Below, one piece after another: positions 11,641 to 23,811 of a DNA stretch of 64,000 nucleotides (its first letter is position 1; each line of letters begins with the position of its first letter). The notes below the pieces were generated by a model. That model ran no database searches and was not told the origin of the DNA. It saw nothing but the letters and a program-made list of their open reading frames with translations. The stretch is from assembly GCA_948474755.1 (NCBI GenBank), contig CAOLHI010001672.1, forward strand, positions 248,001 through 312,000, written 5' to 3'. The stretch comes from Ctenosaura bakeri (taxonomy: Eukaryota; Chordata; Lepidosauria; Squamata; Iguanidae). The position numbers were made by a program, and so were the translations under genes.

Positions 11641-14303
11641 GCTTTCCAGGAACATAATGCCTACTACCTTTTCACCTGTGAAGAGATCCAGGACTTAAAC
11701 CCAGAAAGCCAGGTCGAGAGCATTTGGGTAAGAATTAAGGCAGCGAGAAACAATAGGGATATTCTGGTGGGGGTTTACTACAGACCTCCAACCCAGGCTG
11801 AGGACTTGGATGACGCCTTCCTCAACCAAATGACTGCACATTCAAAGAGGAGGGACACAGTAATAATAGGAGATTTCAATTACCCGGATATATGCTGGCA
11901 GTCAAACTCTGCCAAGACAGCAAGGTCCAGCAAGTTTCTTGCTTGTCTTGCAGACAACTTCATGGTCCAGAAGGTGGAAGAGGCCACAAGGGGATCAAAT
12001 ATTCAAGATCTGGTCTTGACCAACAGGGATGACCTTGTGAATGAGGTAGAAGTGGTTGGATCTTTAGGGGGGAGTGACCATGCCCTGTTGGAATTTAGCA
12101 TTCAGTGGGAAGGAGAAGATAAGGGTAGCCAGACACTCATCTTAGATTTTAAAAAAGCGGACTTCTGTAAACTTAGGGAGCTGCTGGCTGGAATTCCGTG
12201 GTCAGGAATAGTGAAAGGGAAAGGAGTTCAGGAGGCATGGGAGTTTCTTAAAAAGGAGATACTGAAGGCACAGTCTAAAACAGTGCCATTAAGGAGGAAA
12301 AATGGAAGGCATCTGAAGAAACCAGAATGGTTGACTAAAGAACTCTCAGCTGAGCTAAGAGTTAAGAGAAACACGTATAGGAAATGGAAGAAGGGGGAAA
12401 CCACCAAAGAAGAATTTAAGCAAGTAGCCAGGAGATGTAGGGAGGAGGTCAGAAAGGCTAAAGCACAGAACGAGCTTAGGCTGGCCAGAGACATTAAAAA
12501 CAATAAAAAGGGTTTTTTTAAATATGTCCGCAGCAAAAGGAAAAAGAAGGAGACAGTAGGATCGCTACGCAGAGAAGATGGCGAATTACTCACAGGGGGG
12601 AGAGAAAAGGCAGAGCTACTTAACACCTTCTTTGCCTCCGTATTTTCCCAGAAGGATACAAGCACTCAGCCTGGCGGTTGGGGAGCAGGGGAGGAAGCAG
12701 AGGAAATGAGGCACATAATAAGTAGAGAGGTGGTACAGGAATACCTGGCCGCATTGGATGAATTCAAGTCTCCAGGGCCAGATGAATTGCATCCCAAGAT
12801 ATTAAAAGAGCTGGCAGAGGTCATTTCGGAACCGCTTGCTATAATTTTTGAGAAATCTTGGAGGACAGGAGAAGTTCCAGCAGATTGGATAAGAGCAAAT
12901 GTTATCCCCATCTTCAAGAAGGGAAAAAAAGAGGACCCAAATAATTATCGCCCAGTCAGCCTGACATCAGTACCCGGAAAGATCCTGGAGCAGATCATTA
13001 AGCAGTCAGTTTCTAATCATTTAGAAAGCAACGCGGTAATCACGAGAAGTCAACATGGATTTCTCAAAAATAAGTCATGCCAGACTAATCGTATCTCTTT
13101 TTATGATAGAGTTACTAGCTTGATAGATGAAGGGAGTGTTGTGGATGTAGCATATCTCGATTTCAGTAAGGCCTTTGACAAAGTTCCCCATGACATTCTT
13201 GCAAAGAAGCTAGTAAAATGTGGGATGGACAGGGCTACCGTTAGTTGGATTTGTAATTGGTTGACCGACCGAACCCAAAGGGTGATCACGAATGGCTGCT
13301 TTTCGTCCTGGAGAGAAGTGACTAGTGGGGTGCCACAGGGTTCTGTCCTGGGCCCAGTGCTGTTCAATATTTTTATCAATGACTTGGATGAAGGAATAGA
13401 GGGCATGCTCATCAAATTTGCAGATGACACCAAATTGGGAGGGGTTGCTAATACGCCAGAGGACAGGATCAAAATTCAAAATGACCTGGATAGATTGGAG
13501 AGCTGGGCCAGGGCGAACAAAATGAAATTCAACAGAGAGAAATGTAAGGTCCTACACTTAGGCAGAAATAATGGAATCCACAAATATAGGATGGGGGACA
13601 CGTGGCTGGATAGCAGTACGTGTGAAAGGGATCTAGGAGTCTTCATAGATCACAAGCTGAACATGAGTCAGCAGTGTGATGCAGCAGCCAAGAAAGCCAA
13701 TGCAATTCTTGGCTACATCAATAGGAGTATGGTGTCTAGATCGAGGGAGGTACTGGTACCACTCTACTCTGCTTTGTTTAGACCCCATCTTGAATACTGT
13801 GTCCAGTTCTGGGCACCCCAATTCAAGAAGGATATTGACAAGCTGGAGCAAGTCCAGAGGAGGGCGACCAAAATGGTGAGAGGCCTGGAAGCCATGCCCT
13901 ATGAGGACAGACTTAGAGAGCTGGGTATGTTTAGTCTGCAGAAGAGGAGGTTAAGAGGGGACATGATAGCCATGTTCAAATATTTGAAGGGATGCCACGT
14001 AGAGGAAGGAGGGGACTTGTTTTCTGCTGCTCCAGAGACCAGGACAAGGAGCAATGGATTCAAGCTGCAGGAAAGGAGATTCCACCTGAACCACAGGAAG
14101 AACTTCCTGACAGTCAGGGCTGTCCGGCAGTGGAATCTGCTGCCTTGGAGTGTAGTGGAGTCTCCTTCCTTGGAGGTTTTTAAGCAGAGGCTTGATGGCC
14201 ATCTGTCGGGATTGATTTGAGGGTGTTCCTGCATGGCAGGGGGTTGGACTGGATGGCCTGTGTGGTCTCTTCCAACTCTGAATTTCTATGATTCTATGAT
14301 TCT
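11641..14303 (+). mobile_element. CR1 LINE with long intact frame
   Basis: CR1 inserted within the ORF1 region of the minus-strand Vingi-like LINE. The 5' end is truncated inside the endonuclease domain (exact junction between about 11641 and 11690). The 3' end has the CR1 signature (GGACTGGATGGCC, TCTTCCAACTCTGAATTTC) and finishes in ATTCTATGATTCTATGATTC. No target duplication is evident, as is usual for CR1. It is the youngest LINE in the nest by position and frame integrity. Confidence 0.92.
11767..14220 (+). CDS. CR1 ORF2 protein (partial endonuclease, complete RT)
   Basis: An uninterrupted frame of 817 codons; it is open further upstream to a TAG at 11638. Residues 1-110 are the C-terminal half of an APE endonuclease ([31 protein letters not shown]); the catalytic Asn and Glu at its N-terminus are lost to truncation. 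A Lys/Arg-rich linker follows at about 110-290. The RT spans about 330-640, with [50 protein letters not shown] and the FADD catalytic box (13417-13428). The C-terminal CR1 domain ([19 protein letters not shown]) ends near the stop. The protein would lack nicking activity but the RT looks complete. The first codon of the open stretch is GTG, so a natural start lies outside this copy. Confidence 0.9.
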   Translation: MGVYYRPPTQAEDLDDAFLNQMTAHSKRRDTVIIGDFNYPDICWQSNSAKTARSSKFLACLADNFMVQKVEEATRGSNIQDLVLTNRDDLVNEVEVVGSLGGSDHALLEFSIQWEGEDKGSQTLILDFKKADFCKLRELLAGIPWSGIVKGKGVQEAWEFLKKEILKAQSKTVPLRRKNGRHLKKPEWLTKELSAELRVKRNTYRKWKKGETTKEEFKQVARRCREEVRKAKAQNELRLARDIKNNKKGFFKYVRSKRKKKETVGSLRREDGELLTGGREKAELLNTFFASVFSQKDTSTQPGGWGAGEEAEEMRHIISREVVQEYLAALDEFKSPGPDELHPKILKELAEVISEPLAIIFEKSWRTGEVPADWIRANVIPIFKKGKKEDPNNYRPVSLTSVPGKILEQIIKQSVSNHLESNAVITRSQHGFLKNKSCQTNRISFYDRVTSLIDEGSVVDVAYLDFSKAFDKVPHDILAKKLVKCGMDRATVSWICNWLTDRTQRVITNGCFSSWREVTSGVPQGSVLGPVLFNIFINDLDEGIEGMLIKFADDTKLGGVANTPEDRIKIQNDLDRLESWARANKMKFNREKCKVLHLGRNNGIHKYRMGDTWLDSSTCERDLGVFIDHKLNMSQQCDAAAKKANAILGYINRSMVSRSREVLVPLYSALFRPHLEYCVQFWAPQFKKDIDKLEQVQRRATKMVRGLEAMPYEDRLRELGMFSLQKRRLRGDMIAMFKYLKGCHVEEGGDLFSAAPETRTRSNGFKLQERRFHLNHRKNFLTVRAVRQWNLLPWSVVESPSLEVFKQRLDGHLSGLI

Positions 14304-14555
14304 TTTCTTTGTAAAGTGGCTTGTCTGTGTGAATAAGTAAAAGTGGAGTGTTGACCTGAGTTGTGCCTACCCCACTTGAAGGACACATTGTTGTTTGTAA
14401 AATGTGGAAGTGAGGACCAGAGGATTTTACAGTGATCCAAAGATGTAAAAAATAATTCAATAACACCTCTTATTCCCTTTTGCCCCCTGGGATATAAACA
14501 CAAGCATGATAGACCTCTTAGATCCTTCTTAGAAATTCCAGCTATTGCTAGGATT

Positions 14556-15460
14556 TCAGGAAGCACATTCTTTCCATGAACCATCTGCTCGCTTTAACAG
14601 CCAGTTGAAAATAGAAACACAAAAATCAGGCTTGGACTGAAAAGTCTTACTGGAGGAAGTCCTGATTTGATCCAAGTCCTTGCCTGTTTGGTTCATATTC
14701 ACCCTTGAATCCTCATGTTCAGCTTCCAAACCATTTAGTGCCTTGGGTGTATCTTTCTCTTTAGATTCCATGACTTGATTCTCTTGCCATACGTCTTTTA
14801 TTATCAAATTGGGATCAGAAAAGGTAAGATGAGTAATTTCAGATATATCATCCTTCTGTTCTCCCGTTGATAACTTGATCTGATGTTCCCACTCCTGCCA
14901 AGGGTCACCCAAATGCCCCCCAGAATCATTTTTGTTGCTGAGATATCAGCCTGCAGTTCAGTGGAAGTCAGATTTTTATCAAGTTCATGATTGGGTTGTA
15001 GTGGGGCAGGAGCTGTTAGTAAAATCCCTGCTTTAGTTAGACCCATTAGGACCTGAATATTGGCTCTGAGGTGAGACATTTCCTTCTTTAGGTTGTCCAT
15101 GGATTGGAAAATTTTCTCTTTAGATTGTGCTGCAAGAAAACATTGGTCCCATAGACATTCATACACTTCTGCAAGGATTTCCTGTCCTATCTTATCTGTG
15201 TCCTTATCCAAAGGCTGAGCTTGTTGTACTGTGCTTGAGCTAGATAGTGGAATGTTGTGGGCAGAGAGAGTAGAACAAGGATTATTCCATAAAAAATATG
15301 GGTCTGGAGACCAGTTGCCCACCTGTTCTTGATCACATAAGACTAATGAAGCTTCTAGAAGATCTTTATTGATATTATTACCCATCAGAGGAGTAGAGTT
15401 CAGTGCTTCTGTTGCAAGAGAAATACAGGTAGAATTATCTTTACCTGGGGTCTTCTCCAT
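14556..15460 (-). pseudogene. Vingi-like ORF1 (minus copy)
   Basis: Starts MEKTPGKDNSTCISLATEAL at 15460 and reads about 218 codons, then shifts frame near 14900 and continues (DPWQEWEHQIKLSTGEQKDD...) to 14556. It is acidic and helical, with a probable coiled-coil segment (KEKIFQSMDNLKKEMSHLRA). There is no zinc knuckle. ORF1 proteins of this group bind the element RNA. The copy is broken by the frameshift, and the CR1 lies just downstream near 14304. Similar short coiled-coil text occurs in the plus-strand relative at 18.2-20.1 kb. Confidence 0.5.
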
Positions 15461-16203
15461 AAGTGTTCCTCAAGCTCCCATTTGCTGACAGAAATCCAGA
15501 ACAGTCTTTTGTGTAGGTGAAGAAATATGTTCTGTAACTCTCCCCTCCCTTCTCTGGGCTCTGGTTACAACCATAGTCTCCACCTTCTCGAAGAGTCCGA
15601 ATGCAATTCTCTTTCCACAGGGCCTGTTCCAGTAGCTCTGCTAAGAGGAATAAACTACAACGCCGGATAGTGTCCCAAACAGAACTGTGTAAATTTCCAG
15701 GACTCCGGCCAAGTGAGTCAGCTAATCAGCAACAGGCCTGATAACATGTACTTTTAAACGGGACTCAGTTAAGTTGCTCAAGGCAGAGGGTAAGTTAACA
15801 AGTGAAATGAAATTAAAACAAGATTAAAAAACCTAAGCAAAAATAAGCAGCTAGGCAGCTTGCGTTTATAGTAAGACCAGTAAAAAAGGTTATTAAAAGG
15901 AGAAACGCTGGAGCTCTAAAGGCCACGTCCTATCAGGTTGCCACCATCTCTAGTCTCCTGGTTAGCAAATGACTTTAATTCTTTTTCTGATTTGGATACT
16001 GAATAAGATTTTGTTTTTACTAACAAGACAATCATTTTGGACAATATGAAATTGGAACTTTAAAGTTACTTGCTCAGTTGGATTTCTGCACTGTTCTGTT
16101 CTAATTTTAACATCTGTGGGAAAGTTTACAAGGAGATCTCTTTAATTTTGAGAACACAGCCTTGTTGTATAAGCAATATAGGGAACTCTGAACAGGAACT
16201 ATC

Positions 16204-16605
16204 ATGGCTACAATTGTGGATTGTGACATTCAAACCAAAAAGGACTTAAAAAGCTCTGAAGAGATATCTGAATACTTTTTGCATTTCCTGGACGAATTTA
16301 GACAAGCTATTTCATGTAGTGAGAAAAGGTTTGAAATGCTCTCAGAACAGCTGTCACAACTCTCACAAGAGCTAAAAGATAGACTTGATGAAGATGAAGA
16401 TTTTAAATCACAACAAATGGTTGAAATGATAGGCCGTCAGTCTGAGCAAAAAGAAGACACAATACAATTGTTCCAGGAGATGACCTCTGACTTGGAAATG
16501 TTTCAAGATGAGACAAATACATAGAAAGTGACAGAGATAGCTAATATAGCTGATTGTGGAAAAAGGAAAAATACAAGAGATGTCACAACCCTACAAGTAA
16601 CCTGG
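16204..16605 (+). pseudogene. ORF1 of the L1-like host element, 5' half
   Basis: Starts with ATG (MATIVDCDIQTKKDL) and encodes about 134 codons rich in E, Q, K and L. The heptad-like helix EMLSEQLSQLSQELKDRLDE is consistent with the trimerising coiled coil of L1 ORF1 proteins. A TAG at codon 108 interrupts the frame, which otherwise stays open to the insertion point. The last codons (VTTLQVTW) form the 11-bp target site duplicated by the plus-strand Vingi-like LINE. The same frame continues directly at 25545. L1 ORF1p is an RNA-binding nucleic-acid chaperone; here it is inactivated by the stop and the insertion. Confidence 0.6.
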
Positions 16606-17350
16606 AGGGAGGCAAGATGGTGACGGCGGTAGCGTCACAGCTAGAACTCCTGTAAAACTTTGTTTTAACTTATGTTTTTAATGCCCCCTGGAGTGTTCAT
16701 TAACTTTTTTTTAACTACAAGCAGGAAGTTTTCGTGTTTTTAGACTTATAGCTTTATGCTTTTAGCTATAATTTTTACCCTTAGATAAATTCCACAGTGT
16801 GGTATGCGAGAGAGAAATGACTGAAGTAGTAAAACTAGTAAAGCAACATTTAATTACCCAAACTTAAGTATCAAACTTTCACCCACCAAGGGCAGGAGTG
16901 GAAATATCAGTGAAAGAAACTTTCAAAATATCAAACAAAGGATATTGAAGGTCTGACATTATAGAAATTGTCTGTCTGGTTAGAAATGGGAAACAAGAAA
17001 TACATCAGAGTGAGTTTCCTTCATGCAGAGCTACAAAACAACTTAAGATTGAGCAACTGATTGCACTGAAGGACACAGAAAGTAAGTCAAGTCTTATCTG
17101 TATTCCTACTACAAACAGATTCTCTTCCTTAGTGACAGAAGAGTGGCTTCAACCTCAGAATTTTAATGATGGTGGAGTTAAGAGAAAAATGCTCATTCCT
17201 TAGATACAGAAGACAGTTTGTTATTGTCCCCCACATTAGGAAGGGAAGGTATTTCTTTCACGGAGAAGCAACAACAGACACAACACCAGCAGGAATTTTC
17301 ATTAGATTTTGTGGAATCCCAGTGTTTACTGATAGCCCATATAGTCATCT

Positions 17351-18228
17351 TGTTACCACGGTTATGATATGTCTGGTGAGAGCACTAGATATCCTTTTGA
17401 TATCAAATAATTTGGCCTTTGCTTGACCTTTCTCTGCCACCCTACTCCACGTGTTTGCAGAGGTCCACTGGACAAGCACGTATTGGGCGCGGCCATTAAT
17501 GGTTGTACATTCCAAACCTCATTTAGGCAGGCAACTTAAGCCTCTCCAATGCTTCAGGGAAAACCTTCTTGCAAACCAGCCTTGCTCAGCGCGAATCTAC
17601 ACAAAGACGCACGGCCGAGGGCTGAGCCATTCCTTTATGTTGAGCCATCTGCATACTGGCCATACTATTGTCATCCAGCGTTAAGCTAATCATGTAAACT
17701 TGACCTTTTCCAACTCCTTTGTCCAGCTCCAAAATCCCTTTTGTTCTCACCGAGCATGGCATGGCCTGTAGGTAAAATCCACCCTATAAAAGGTCCCCAT
17801 TTTCAAGTCCTCCTCGGACTGCTTGGACTACTTTGGACTTCCATCCCGCCTTGCTGTCAGTTTGTCCAGTGAGCTCCCCTCAGCGAACCACGCTGAGTTT
17901 CCTCCCCTGCAACCTTCGCTTTTCTCCAGGACTACGAGACCAGGTGTCGTATTGCCCATTCCCCAAAAACTCTCTATCTCTATTTCTCAGTTAGTTAGTG
18001 TATGTCGTGTCTTTTGTGTTGTTTGTTCTCAATAAAATATCATTTGTTACTTTAAAACTTGTCTAGCCGCTCTCTGACCTGACGCTGTATACATAGGGTT
18101 AAAAGATCCTAGCTAAAGTTACCCTGCCTCTCGTTAGCCTAAGAGAGTGCTCGAGTTAATCTCCCCCATCTTGTGTTTATTTGGTAATTTGGGCACCCCT
18201 CCCCGGACCCCCAACACACAGGGTAACA
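17351..18228 (+). mobile_element. Solo LTR, copy A (878 bp)
   Basis: Begins TGTTACC and ends GGTAACA, so it has TG...CA termini with a short terminal inverted repeat. The 4-bp duplication ATCT flanks it at 17347-17350 and 18229-18232. Promoter-like TATAAAAGG is at 17785-17793 and the polyadenylation signal AATAAA at 18031-18036, giving a U3-R-U5 layout. No internal retroviral sequence is attached, so it is a solo LTR left by recombination. A 4-bp duplication fits ERV1-class or Gypsy-type integrases; the LTR alone cannot decide. Confidence 0.88.
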
Positions 18229-18232
18229 ATCT

Positions 18233-20292
18233 CCATATTCAAACAGCTGTCTGAAATCAATAGTCACATCCATAACACTGACCAATTATTTAAGGAATTT
18301 ACCACAGTGAAGAGCTTAGAAGTATTACTCAAAGATGTGCTCCTAACCCCAAGTTGGGGGGAACAAGCCTCTAGAGAGGGGAGAAGTTTGAGAAGACTGA
18401 GAAAGAATTAGTGGGCAAGGATATGAGGGCAGTGAGACAACCTCAAACACCAAATCTGCAGCCCAACAAAGATCTGAGAATCAAAATACCACACAAATCC
18501 TGTTATCAAATAAAATCCTGCTACCTATTGCAGCTAATAAGATTAATTGGGGGTGCTGGAACACCTTAAAAGTAATAAGGCTGTCTCTTAGTGAAATCAT
18601 GAAAAAAAATTCATATGCCATTGATATTATTGATGTAAAGTAGCTTCCTTGTCTATGAGGGCATAAAATAATTTTAATAACCTTTGAAGTAGCCACTTTA
18701 CCATCTATGTTATTCAAAATGAAAGACTTCCTTTCCTCTTTGGAAATATTTCCAGTTAAGAGTTTTTTTGTGATCCAGTTCTATTGCCATTAATTATGTT
18801 AAATAATGTGAGCTCTATGTTACTGCAGGTTAGGCCTCCTTGGAGATAGCATAAAGATATCATTTTTGATATCAGTAATTTCGCTCTCTTCCACCACCCC
18901 TCTCCACGTGTTTGTGAGGCCCCCCAGACAAGCACAGAACTAGGCTTGGCCATCAAACGCTGCAATATACCAAGACAATACAGGCAGGCCAGAAATAGCC
19001 AGATCACTGCTTTAGGAGACCTCTCTGCAAACACCCTCATTATGTATGCAAGCTGTTTACAAAGGACTCCCTGCCCCGAGCAGGCAACTTGGCAAGCTGA
19101 ATACTCAAGTGCCAAGCACTGAGCATTTGCATACTGTCTACCTCTTTGTTAATTCGGACCTAACTCAATCATGCTAAATTTTGACCTTTCCAAAGCTTAT
19201 CTCGTGAATAGCCTGCAGTTACATTTCTTCCTATAAAAACCCCTGATTCCGAGACCATCCTCGGACCGCTTGGATTGCTCCGGACTTCCATTCAGCCTTG
19301 CTGCCGCTTTGTTTGGTGAGCTGTCCCCTCAGTCCCATGTACTGAGATTCCATACCAACGAACTCAAGCTTCAGGACAGGTGTTGTATCACCCAATTCAA
19401 CAATCCCTCTCAAAATCCCTCTATAGAAAATAAAGGTTGGAGTGGCATAGTTATCTGAGTGTGTGTGTTGCATACACTGTTTGTCTATATTTAATAAAAA
19501 TCTCAATTATTCTTAACTTGGTGTGCTCCTTGGCTTGGCCTGACCCCATAGACATTGGGTAAAAGATTCCGCTGCGTTGCCCTGCCTCTCGCATTGCTAA
19601 CTTGTGCTCTAGCTAATTTCCCCAAACTTAGTTAATTGAGAGCACATATAGGTGTCCCTCCCGGGACCCCCAGTAAACAGGGTAACATCTATCTTTGCTG
19701 TTACTCAAAAATCTGGTTCCATCTAGAAACTGGAGGACAGATCACAATCTTCACAATCTTTAGTAACAACATCACAGAAAAACAGTCTTTCTAATTCCTC
19801 AGTGCCTTTATCCACAGACAGTGAGAGAAATTTTGTGAGTAAAGAAAGACTGAGCAGATGCCTTTGTCAGTTTGATACAATCCAAATGAATATTGCCCAC
19901 AAATTAAAAAGACTGAAGGATCTGGGGATGTCAGCTGAGCTTTCTGATAAACCATTACGTGACCTAATGGTGTCCATAAATTGCCCACTGGAGATATATA
20001 GCAAGAGGAAGTTATTACTGAAGGAATATTGAATTTTGGACTCTTCTATACCAAAGAGAAATGCCTTGGGTACAGAAAGCAATCCTGTTGGCCAACATTT
20101 GAATGTCACAAAGGCAATCTAGAAATCTTCTTCAATAGATCTGGAAATAGAAGAGGAGAAAGATCTGTCCTCTAACTCTAATGACCTTATTGATGAGCAA
20201 ATGTCCAGTGTGGCATTACTCCTGAGGGATTTGAACGACACAGTACAGGAGCAACTCGTAGATTCCCCCTGTTGGATCTTCTACAAACACAT
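18233..20292 (+). pseudogene. Vingi-like ORF1 remnant (plus copy)
   Basis: Scattered coiled-coil-like coding pieces on both sides of the second solo LTR: QLSEINSHIHNTDQLFKEF at about 18240-18310 and, after 19692, SKERLSRCLCQFDTIQMN... (19802-20032). Many stops and shifts. By position, between the element's 5' end and the ORF2 endonuclease, this should be ORF1, but similarity to the minus-copy ORF1 is only general (acidic, helical). Confidence 0.4.
18818..19687 (+). mobile_element. Solo LTR, copy B (870 bp)
   Basis: Same family and orientation as copy A. Starts TGTTACTGCAGG and ends GGTAACA, flanked by TCTA at 18814-18817 and 19688-19691. TATAAAA is at 19232-19238 and AATAAA at 19493-19498. 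A conserved block near the end (ACATTGGGTAAAAGATTC...CCTGCCTCTCGC) aligns with copies A and C. It carries small differences from both, so it is not a recent tandem duplicate. Confidence 0.88.
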
Positions 20293-21423
20293 ATAGCTTC
20301 CTAGCAGGAAAAGGAAGATTACACATATTTAGTAATGGAGCAATCTGGAACTACTCTGACTCAATGAGACCAGAGTTATTTGCATCACTGACAGAATCTA
20401 ATGCATGTGCTAAAAATTAAGAAATGAGGACAATATAATAAATGTATCTTCTCTAGACTCAGCTGACATGAATCATCCCGGCACGATTCTCAGCTCTCCG
20501 TAATATGATGGAATATTGCTGGATGGATGAATAAATACCTGGATTCTACTTTTATTAATTTTATAACTAATTTTGATGTCTTGCTATTTCAAGAGATATG
20601 TGTCATGTCCAGGGCTTCCAAGGCAGGGCATGACAACATGGTTCACTGAAGAGCTAAGGCTAAATGACTTTATTTCATTCACATTAAAAGTAAAAGGAAG
20701 GGAAGAGCTAGTGATGGTTTAGAAATTCTTCTATCTACTAAATTACAGATTAAAATAGTTAATTTGGCCTCATTGCAAACACTTGCAATGGCAGTTCTAA
20801 CTTTTAAATTGACAACTTTTAAATTGACTTCTTTAATTATCATCAGTGTATATCTTCCCCCACAACATATTAGATCAGAAGTGAATCAGGATTGGTTAAG
20901 GTTGGAGGAACATACAGATAAATTAATTACACAGTATCCAGCAGCATCTATCATTAGGGCTGGGGATTTTAATGTGCAGAGTGACCAAAATGATTAGGTA
21001 CTGTTCTCTCATTTTCATGAAACTCTCCCTTTAATTGATGCACATCCCATTCCAGTTAGATGTTCCAAAGATAAGGGATATAATCATGCAGAAATATATC
21101 TAGTAAACATGAGAAATAAATCTGATTTGATTATTCTAAATGGCAGTATAGAGGGAGATAAACTTGGGGAATTTATCTACTTGTCAGAAAAAGGGGACTT
21201 CCACAATTGATTACGTTCTAGTTTGTTATAATTTGTTGGATTCCCTATCCAATTTTAGGGCTGAGAGCCAGTTTGGTAGTGATCATTTACTCCAGGTCAC
21301 ACAACTGGAATCTAAAGACCAGAATTTTTATGTAGTTAATAGTCCACCTACAAATATGTCATCTGAAGTAAGAGTTCCATGTATTAGAGGGACACAAAAA
21401 TTAGAGGGTACGGTCACTAAAGG

Positions 21424-22312
21424 TCTTTTTTTAATAATATTTTATTTTTAATAAAAAGAGGAAAACAAAGAAAAACAGTAACAAAAAAATGCACACACAG
21501 TAACAATAACACTACAAATGCATAAGCTATAGAACTAAACCAAACTACAAAACAGTACAAAAACTTAGAAAACTAATACGACTAACAAATACTATATTAC
21601 ACTACAATTACACATAACTAAAAATTGTTCCCACCCGTTACCAACAGCAAACAGTAATACAACAGTAACAAACTAACCATTAGATCCTAAAATAAAATTA
21701 AAGTTAATACTTGTTGCCTATTATTTATTGTCATAGTAGATCTAAGCTTACAAAATTAGTTAATAATAAAATTCTATGCAGGTTGTTAATATCAATTCTA
21801 AGTTGCTTATCAGGTATTATTATTATTATTTCTACCAAAAAGAAAATTGTTACTTAGCAATCTTAATCAGCAATACCTAATTCTTATTCTGTTCTATACT
21901 GAAATTAATAATTCTAGAAATAAACAATCTCTATAGAATAAGTGCTACAAGTAACAAACAATATCAGGCCATTTTCCACTTTCCAATCACTCTTCCTGCG
22001 ATATCAGAAATATCAAATTTAAGATAATCTTTAATAAAGAGAAGGTAAAGAGAAGAAAGGAAATTTTCTTTATCATCATCAAATATCTTCAGTCTATTCA
22101 TAGATTTCCTTATAATCCTAGACCAATTTAATGAACTATAAGTCATAAACCATTTTCTCCATCAAAACACCTTCTTCCTTTCGCTCTTTCTATTTTTTTC
22201 CAAAAACTGGTTCACATTTAAAGCTCTTAATTCTGAACCGTATCTTGCTATGCATAAATATATACTAGCAGCAGACAACATAAATAATGTTATAGACTCA
22301 TATCAATAATTG
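21424..22312 (-). mobile_element. L1 3' fragment inside the Vingi-like LINE
   Basis: Starts with a T-rich run (TTTTTTTAATAATATTTTAT), the complement of an A-rich tail, then AT-rich 3' UTR. Near 21964-22250 are minus-strand coding traces (SAASIYLCIARYG, NRLKIFDDDKENF) that resemble the L1 ORF2 C-terminus. It interrupts ORF2 of the plus-strand LINE between endonuclease and RT. No clear target duplication was found, so the right boundary is approximate. Confidence 0.55.
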
Positions 22313-22920
22313 CTTCCCTGTAACCAACTTTGGTGCATAATGTGTCCCATAGTTCACAAATAACAAAATATAGATCTGAAACTTGGATTGATGAAGAATG
22401 CATTCATAGGAAGAGATTACTTGAAAAGAAATATATAAGTCGTATAGGGGATTCAATCTATCACCAGTTCCAGAAAACTGGTTTCGCCTGAAGAAGAAAT
22501 ACAAACTTTTAATTAAAGAAAAAAAGACAAGCTCAATTTGAAAATTGGCACAAATTAATTTGTGCTTCTAAGTCAGGTGACTCCATTACATTCTGGGAAT
22601 CTAACTTAATGCCAGATTGTTACATCTCTGCACCTACCTGGGAGTCCTTTTTCTGTTATAATTTTACAGCAAAACAAATTGTGAATTATGATAACTTAGA
22701 TTACAGAAGCAATTTACCTGTTTGGCCACCAGTCACAGAAGCTGAGTTCCAAAAGTTAATTTCTCAATTAAAATTAGGCAAGGCATCAGGGAAGGACAAC
22801 ATTCCTCCTGAACTTTTAAAAAGAAATAGCTCAGCTATTTACATGGATTGAACAGACAGCCATTTTTCCAAAAGACTGGGCCTTGGAAATAACTATTTCT
22901 ATTTATAAGAAGGGTAACCA

Positions 22921-23811
22921 TGTTACTACGGTTCAGGCCTACCCGGTGATAGCACTAGATATCTCTTTTGATATCAAAATCATTCTGCCTTCCTCTGCCA
23001 CCCCGCTCCACATGTTTGCGAGGTCTCCAGACAAGCACGTACACTGGCGCGGCCAGTAAGTGTTGGACATTCCATTCTCCACCTAGGCAAGCAGAACAAA
23101 GCCACTCCATTGCTTCAGGGACCTCCCTGCAAACACCTCTTGCATATGTGCGACTTTAAACAAAGACGCCTGGCCTCGCGCCGAAAGTCTGACAATGCCA
23201 AGCTATTTGCATACTGGCTATACTATTGTTAAACCTGCGCTAAGCCCATCATGTTAAATCTGTTATTAAACCTTTGCCAAAGCTTTGTCCTGCTCCAAAC
23301 TTACATTGTTCTCACCGAGTATGGCATGGCCTGCAGTCACAATTCACCCTATAAAAACCCCCTGATTCTGAGAGCACCTTGAATCGCTTGCTCGGTTCAG
23401 ATCGCTCCCGAGTTCCATCCAGCCTTGCTGCCGTTTGTCCAGCGAGCTCCCCTCGGCCTCCACGCTGAGCTTTCTCCTCCACCGTCTTCCCGCTTCTTCA
23501 GGACTACGAGAAAAGGTGTTGTATCACCCATTTCCCCCGAAGTCTCTTATTTCTAATTCCCAGTTAGCTGTGTGTGTTTGTGGTGTCTTTACTGTTTGTC
23601 TGTCTTTGAATAAAAACATCATTTTTACTATTTTTAAAACTGTCTGACTGCTTGACTGACCTGACCCCGTAGACATTGGGTTACAAGATCCCTGCTAAGT
23701 TACCCTGCCTCTCGCTAGCTTAAGAGAGTGCTCCAGTTAATTTCCCCAACTTTGTGTTTGTGTTTGGTTATTTGGGTGCCCCTCCCGGGACCCCCAGAGA
23801 ACAGGGTAACA
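22921..23811 (+). mobile_element. Solo LTR, copy C (891 bp)
   Basis: Third copy of the family, same orientation. Starts TGTTACTACGG and ends GGGTAACA, flanked by ACCA at 22917-22920 and 23812-23815. TATAAAA is at 23350-23356 and AATAAA at 23609-23614. It sits inside the RT coding region of the plus-strand Vingi-like LINE: removing it and one ACCA restores ISIYKKGN followed by the SDPASYRPINLL motif. Confidence 0.9.

Larger units (their letters stand above)
7576..15961 (-). mobile_element. Vingi-like non-LTR retrotransposon, near full length
   Basis: A LINE on the minus strand, flanked by TTAACAAATG (7566-7575) and TTAGCAAATG (15962-15971), a 10-bp duplication with one mismatch. Its 5' end (reverse complement from 15961) has a G-rich start around an ATGGTGGC motif, similar to the plus-strand relative at 16.6 kb. 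Its 3' end is a short CTGA repeat, and that end carries no poly-A. It encodes ORF1 and an ORF2 with APE endonuclease, RT and a C-terminal Cys/His knuckle. Assignment to the Ingi/Vingi part of the I group is tentative and rests on the layout and the knuckle; no RNase H is visible. CR1 and a SINE are inserted in it. Confidence 0.75.

Noticed and set aside
17351..23811. A single provirus with two LTRs and an internal region
   Set aside because: Each LTR has its own distinct duplication, and the sequence between them is the interrupted LINE, not gag-pol-env.
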